Assembly: GCF_963675165.1 (NCBI RefSeq)
Contig: NC_087377.1
Coordinates: 14,690,198 to 14,754,197, forward strand
DNA: 64,000 bases
Reading direction: 5' to 3'
Source of the DNA: Halichondria panicea
Taxonomy: Eukaryota > Porifera > Demospongiae > Suberitida > Halichondriidae
Shown piece by piece: positions 58,064-64,000 of this stretch. The position numbers and the translations under genes are program-made. The notes below the pieces were generated by a model, which searched no databases, had not been told where the DNA came from, and saw only the letters and a list, made by a program, of their open reading frames with translations. The stretch's first letter is position 1; each line of letters opens with the position of its first letter.

Positions 58064-60548
58064 CTACCCTCTTCTGGAACAAGGAGGAGAAGCACAAAAT
58101 ACTGCATCACAGACACTGGTAACCTGCAAAGAAAGGATAATTATTATTCAGTGAGCAAATAATAATTATGCTTCAAAGTCCTTGTCGGGCTTGATATTCT
58201 AGTCTACAAACAAGTCTACAAGTACTGCTTATATATACTTGTACATTTACAAACTGCGTTGTAACTACCAAGGCCTATAATTATTGTTAATACCTGGTCC
58301 TGCATGTGGAAGTGACGGCCAATACATTGTGACCACTTCTCATAGCACTTGTTAGGGGAAGAGTAATCAGGACATTCTTCGCAGCTGGGAATCGTTGGGT
58401 TCTCCACTCCAAAAATGCACGCACTGCAGTAGGTTAGGCGACAAGATCCAGTGCAACCAGGCCGAGGGAGGGCGTCATTATGCGCAGGGCTGTTGGTGTG
58501 ACCAGAAAAAGTAGAGTTTATATTTGGGGGAGGATAGCATGTATAAGGGGACAAAACATTATTTTATTGTATAGATGAAAGCACTGCTATGTGAAGCTAC
58601 CATAATTATAATTAATATACTACCAAAATAGCTAACATGCAGGTTTTGCTATAATATTATTACAAGTATATAGGTTGTATACATAGCATTGTGACAGTGC
58701 ATGCTATAGTCAGAGTGTAGGATTGACAGTGCATGCTAGTCAGAGTGTTGTACAGGGGGGAAGGGGGGATATCCCCCTAGCTCCAATTCCCCCCCCCCTT
58801 TTTGCATTCAGGTATACTAGTTGTATGATTGAGTGTCCATATAGCTGGCAATTTTACATACTATAACTGGGTATTGAAATAGCAGTTGACCAGCAAAATT
58901 TTCTGTTCTTATTTCCCCCCTCTACTTCAAAATCCTGTATGACACCCTGCTAGTGTATAATTTATCAATTATTGCATATTATATACACGCTTTTCAGCCT
59001 ATACCATAATATACCTCACTTGCATGCGCATGCGCACAGAGGCATGCATATATACTATAATTATAGTCTCATGCAGTTAAACATTTGATATCAAGTTTTT
59101 GAACACCCCGTATCTCTCCGCATGCATGTGTGGCTATGAAAAATTGAACTCACTTTGAGCATAGACCCTTTCGATTGGCAGTGCAGTAATCCCTGGAGCA
59201 CTCTGGAGGGCAAGAGCACTGCACTGTGGGTGGACATGGTGAATGCACACACTCTACAGGCACGAGGCTGCAGATCTGATCAGACGAACAGCCTCCGTTA
59301 TCCAGTTCACAGTCTGGATTGCAGAATGTTTTTCCGGTTCTCTTATCAACTTCACATCGATGGCCGGATGGACAGTGAAGTTTACATGCTGCACAAACAG
59401 GCCATTTGAACCAATTATAGCACTTTTAGCCAATAATAATTATTAGAAGCTTATAATTATAGAGCGTAAAATGTACCTGAACACTGCACTGTGAGGGGGC
59501 AGGGTGCACGCACACACTCTACAGATACGAGGCTGCAGATCTGATCAGACGAACAGCCTCCGTTATCCAGTTCACAGTCTGGAATGCAGAATGTTTTTCC
59601 GGTTCTCTTATCAACTTCACATCGATGGCCAGGTGGACAGCGAAGTTTGCATGCTGCACAAACAGGCCATTTGAACCAATTATATAGCACTTTATAGGAA
59701 TAATAGCCAATAAGAAGCATTTGCACCTATAGAGCGTAAAATGTACCTGAGCACTGCACTATGGGGGGGCAGGGTGCACGCACACACTGCACTGACAAGA
59801 GGCTGCAGATCTCATCAGATGAACAGCCTCCGTTATCCAGTTCACAGTCTGGATTGCAGAATGTTTCTCCACTTCCCTTGTCGATTTTACATCGGTGGCC
59901 AAGTGGACAGCGAAGTTTGCACACTAAAAACAGGCCATGTTTGATTTATTACTATTATTACTATCATTAATTCAACCATGACTCAAGAATATTGGGTGAT
60001 AAATACCAGCTATACATGTAGTGATTAAGTAAAAAAGGATAATAATTTTAAAGTGATCTTATAATTAGGTACAATCACTATACATTATAATAGAACACAG
60101 ATAACTTGCGATGCATATGCATAGTAAATCAACGAACCATGCATGCATGTAGACATATAGACATAAACCAACCTTCTTTGACACAGATTGGACAGCATTC
60201 GCCCTCAGGAACTTCCAGAGTTTCTCCTTCCTCACAAAATAGCCTCGGGCAAGACACAGCCAAGCAAGCTAGACCAGGTACACAGATTGGGCAGCATTCT
60301 CCCACTAGGACCTGCAGGTTTGCTCCTTTCTCACACTCTGGCTCCCGGGGGCACAATACAACAGAGCAGTCTGGCCTACAGATAGGACAGCACTGGCCTG
60401 GTGGAGTGAATAAGTCCTCTCGGTTGCATTTAGGGGGTAGACCACATCGAACAAATGAGCAATCTATGGAAAAATCTATGGCAATAGCAGTGATCACTCC
60501 AATGGAGCCAGCAAGCACAAGTAAAGAGAGTGAAATTCTCAAATCCAT
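58064..60548 (-). CDS. Secreted cysteine-rich protein: three VWC-like motifs and three tandem repeats, 406 aa
   Basis: Six exons in frame (1221 nt): 60173-60548, 59747-59923, 59477-59653, 59154-59388, 58294-58489, 58064-58123. Exon 1 has a signal peptide (MDLRISLSLLVLAGSIGVIT), then three motifs ending CCPIC (GQCCPIC, GECCPIC, GECCPIC), as in the second half of VWC domains. Exons 2-4 each encode one 59-residue repeat: KLRCPLGHRCKIDK, NPDCELDNGGCSSDEIC, VQCVRAPCPPIVQC. Two are exactly 177 bases with phase-1 ends; the third is longer and runs into CPPECSRDYC. The last exons add further Cys pairs and end FCASPPCSRRG. Extracellular by signal peptide; VWC-type modules often bind growth factors or inhibit proteases, but no function can be assigned. 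The donor of exon 1 (GTTGGT) is weak. Confidence 0.8.
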
Positions 60549-60597
60549 GATTGTTCAATTGTTAATGTTGTCTTATAACTCATTATTTGGCTTGAAC

Positions 60598-60606
60598 CTT
60601 TATATA
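60598..60606 (-). promoter_or_regulatory. Possible TATA box of the cysteine-rich gene
   Basis: TATATAAAG on the minus strand, about 50 bases before the ATG at 60548. Position is reasonable for a short 5' UTR. Confidence 0.35.
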
Positions 60607-61184
60607 GAGATGTTCTCTTAGCTAGATATCTAATGCACATGTGCAAAGCAATTATAATTTTATGACACATTGTGACAGGCGATTGCAACAGCCAGGTGGT
60701 TTGCATTTGAAAGGATCTCTATCCTGTGTTTTGTAAGACAACATCCAACATCCTGACCTCCTGTATAGAGTCCACCACCACAGTTACAAGGTCTCCATTA
60801 TTGACTTGTGATATATAGAAGGGGCAATTCAAGTTCTAAACTTTAGCGGAAATAATTATGGTTAAAGCATATATATAAAGCTGATCGATAAGCTATGCTT
60901 GAAATCATATCCTGTGAGGCCAGCTCGCCTTCCTCTGTGGATATCTTATAATATTTCATGCGGTATACATGTATGCAGTAAATCATTATAGAGGAGGTGA
61001 CCTATAGCGTTCAATTGGAGACGGATCAGCCTGGGGTCGAGGCTAAGTATAATTATACATACATGCATGCATGCAGGTATACCATGTACATTCTGGATTT
61101 CACCACGTGGAGTTTTGTCGACCGATATTGGTGACCTTGTGAAACACTGTAAAAACAAGCAATATTATTGTTATCTTGTAAGGT
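60607..61184. other. Upstream spacer
   Basis: No exon recognised. A GGTCGAGGCTA end of the MITE-like family lies at about 61034. Confidence 0.35.
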
Positions 61185-61320
61185 ATATTGGTGACTCGGA
61201 GTTTTGGGTGTGACAAAGATCTCTGGTAAATAGATTACATGTAGTTGTATATTGGTGACTCGGAGTTTTGGGTGTGACGAAGATCTCTGGTAAATAGATT
61301 TACATGTAGTTGTATTATGG
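61185..61320. repeat. Tandem duplication, two ~66-bp units
   Basis: TATTGGTGACTCGGAGTTTTGGGTGTGAC, AAGATCTCTGGTAAATAGAT and ACATGTAGTTGTAT occur twice with one substitution and one inserted T. Confidence 0.92.
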
Positions 61321-61370
61321 TAACCATCGAAGTGTAATAAACTTGGATGGTTACCATAATACAACGTACA
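61309..61370. repeat. Hairpin directly after the tandem duplication
   Basis: TTGTATTATGGTAACCATC (61311-61329) and GATGGTTACCATAATACAA (61347-61365) are perfect reverse complements around an 17-base loop. Confidence 0.85.
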
Positions 61371-64000
61371 TGTGTATAGAATCCTTTATTACATAGTTAC
61401 ACTAAACCCCCTCTCAATTTATAGACGTATAGTAAAGGTGATCACAAAACCATGCACACACTGTAAAAAGTCTGTCCTTAGAAACACAGCCCCGTATCAG
61501 TAATTGCACGTCGTCAAGCGAGTAATTGCCCGGGGGCTTGTTTTCAAATAACGGCCGCGTCCAAAAATGTTACAAAACTGCAGAGAACTGCATCATACGA
61601 TTAGAAATCATTTCGTGTGCAATATTAAAGGGTAATATTAATAGCACTCATAACACCCTAGCTGGCAAGGTAATCACTCGTATACGCCTTGTGTAATTAG
61701 AAACCTTGCCTTTGCTTGTTACTCGTGCTATTAATCTCATAATTATTGCACAGATCCAGTCATAGAGTGCACACATGAAGGCTTCCTAAACAGTATAGAC
61801 ACAGTGACAATTCAATGTGAAAGCCTTAAACAGTAAAGAAGACTCATATATAAAATAAATAGTTATAAGACTTAGATCTAGTATAGAGTGAAGCAAGAAT
61901 TAGACCAAACAGAAATCAAAACGTGTCAGCCTATAATTATAGCTCAGTATACAGTTATGTATAATCCAGCAACTCATGTTGTACAATTCACAACAACAAA
62001 AATTATTCCCCCATGCATGATAGTTGCCACAATAGTCACGCACTTGCGTCAAAACCACACACCATTTTTTGAATAATAGGCAGTTTTTTTACAATTTGAA
62101 TAATAGGCACTGTGAAAATAGTTTCATTGAGTTGCACATGCGCAGTAGCTCAGAACATTCCCACATTTTACATGGCAAGCAGTAAATCTAATTTTACGAT
62201 TGTTAGTCCAATCAATGTTGAAACCATATTTTTGTGCTTATTTTGCTGCTGAAATTGACCATTTTTTGGTGCTATAGGTGTTTATTTTGCTGCTGTGTAT
62301 GTTGAATAATTTGAATAATAGGCTGATCAAGTGCGAATAATAATAGGTGGAACAAATTTTAATATTTGGCACAGGCCTACCAGGCAGTCTTCTTCAATCA
62401 CAATACAATCATGTCAAAAGTATTATACAGTCATGTATAATTATATACATGAAGGGACTTGAATATACACTACTGTTCAGATTAAGGTCATGCATGCATG
62501 CAAAGGGTAATTATTATCAAGCCATGCATGGAGTACACATGAAGGGTGCTATACCAGGGAAGTTCCCACAGTATATAGACACAGTGACTATATTCAGAGA
62601 GAAGAATGTGAGCTGTATATTGTGTGGACTGACAGGAAACCCAGAAGACTTTCAATGATTGGAGGATGCTATACATGTGCTGAATGGGGATTGGTGGGGG
62701 GGACGTGCTATAGAATTTAACCACTTCTATAATACCGGATATTTTAGTAGTCACCATGCATGCATGGTTAGAGGATATAGACCCTTATGAACTACATGCA
62801 TCCGTGTATATGCGAAGCAAGACGTGATTAATTTTAAAAAGAATTATATGAGAAGTCGGTCCAGGGAGTTAGGGCCAGTTGTGTACACATTTTTTTAGAC
62901 ACATGAAGCTCGAGTTACTTGTAGCTATAATACTTGTCAAAGAAACACTCGAAAGGCATGCACTGTAATAATTATTATACATAGGACTTCAGTATCATTA
63001 TAAGTCTAGACTATAATTCGATAACAAACAGTTTACATAATTATATAGATTATCTTGGTCATATAATTCTATATATGAGCTATATATAGCTAGATCTCTA
63101 TTGTCCAGTTTTTTCGAGTTCTATCAATTATACTGTACCTGTGCATGCATGCATGTTGTGATACTGCTGCATGTACATGCACCCATCCTTTGACTCTTGT
63201 CAGAGGCAGTTACCTTGTTCAACATTACAGTGGACAATGCACATGATAGGCAAACGTCTCTACCCTGCGTTTGTGATAAAAAAAAATGTGAATCTTGAGC
63301 GATGAATTGCTCTCAGCTGGATCAACTGCTTATACATTCTATATTTAATTATTATTATAGTACTGCATCATGCATGCATGCATGTATACTTATAGTTCTC
63401 ATGTGCACAGAGTTTACTTGTTTTCTGCTTTGTCTCATGAACACTCTCCGTTATTGCAATACTGTTTGCCATCACCAATATAGAGTATATACCGCATGGC
63501 TATTCTAATAATTATTGTAGCCAAAGATAAAATGCGTGCAGACTACATTTGGCGGGGTGATTATTATTATTATTTTGGTATGTATGCGGTGGGCATATAA
63601 TTTGACGTTATATACAGACTATACTAAAAAGCGAAGGCTTGGATTAGCCAAGTCGCTTCGCTTCCAGAACTGTATACACTAGAAAAATATTGCCTATAAT
63701 TATAGTAGTTCAAGATTTTGTGGAGCGTATATAATCTATCTCCAAAACTACACAGCTATAATTATAAGTAAACAGACACTATTATAAATTATAGTCTATA
63801 TAAAATTATATCCTGCATGTAAAAAAAACAACTGTGACTGGAAATATACTTTTGCTTGCGTGCATGTAAATTAACAAATAAACAGTTAAGTTAATTCAAA
63901 AGCTGCTATCAACTTTAGCCATATTTATAGCTATTATAATATTATACTCATGCACGTATCGATTTCTTCAGCATGGTTTTTACTGCGACTGAATGTATAG
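61371..64000. other. Right-end spacer with no recognised gene
   Basis: No exon chain, RNA gene or known domain recognised. AATAATAGGC-type repeats occur at 62075-62110 and 62310-62345, and a short hairpin (AAGCGAAGGCTTGG / CCAAGTCGCTTCGCTT) at 63629-63662. Confidence 0.4.

Overview
The window is intron-rich, AT-rich animal DNA. Short GT-AG introns lie mostly in phase 1, and the exons encode extracellular modules (Calx-beta-like, Ig, FN3, CCP/sushi, EGF, IgGFc-binding-like, YWTD propeller), an adhesion GPCR and a TRAF-like protein. This mix, together with the very frequent ATAATTATA and TGCATGCA words, suggests a demosponge such as Amphimedon. That assignment is inference. Nearly all genes between 17 and 60.5 kb are on the minus strand, so transcription runs right to left.

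Layout. 1-2.8 kb: 5' part of a secreted Calx-beta-repeat gene. 3.5-13.6 kb: a giant foldback-type element with long inverted arms, each carrying a tandem array of a ~160-bp unit. 13.6-17 kb: relics (possible glycosyltransferase, Ty3-type gag/protease, ankyrin exons). 17-34 kb: a cluster of type I receptors of one family (signal peptide, Ig, FN3, two or three CCP, TM, tyrosine tail): gene B (19.5-21.9 kb) and gene D (30.1-32.2 kb) are complete and in frame, gene C (22.4-24.4 kb) is in frame but lacks a recognised signal exon, and decayed copies lie around them. An intronless RING/TRAF-like gene sits in the middle. 34.4-42.4 kb: a 21-exon adhesion GPCR whose ectodomain starts with an IgGFc-binding-like domain plus EGF. 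43-47 kb: relics and mobile elements, including a palindrome nested in a TA-flanked MITE. 47.7-54 kb: two more receptor copies (E, F), both broken. 54-56.4 kb: a secreted YWTD propeller gene. 58-60.5 kb: a secreted cysteine-rich repeat gene. 60.6-64 kb: no gene recognised.

How it fits together. The theme is cell-surface recognition. The receptors share a conserved cytoplasmic tail (VYEEV, then two NxAYG motifs) that looks like an SH2-docking module, under more variable ectodomains. Copies of the IgGFc-binding-like exon of the GPCR are scattered in the same cluster. Intact, truncated and frameshifted copies sit side by side with duplicated flanks, as expected of a birth-and-death receptor locus. 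A role in self/non-self or microbe recognition is plausible but is inference from architecture only.
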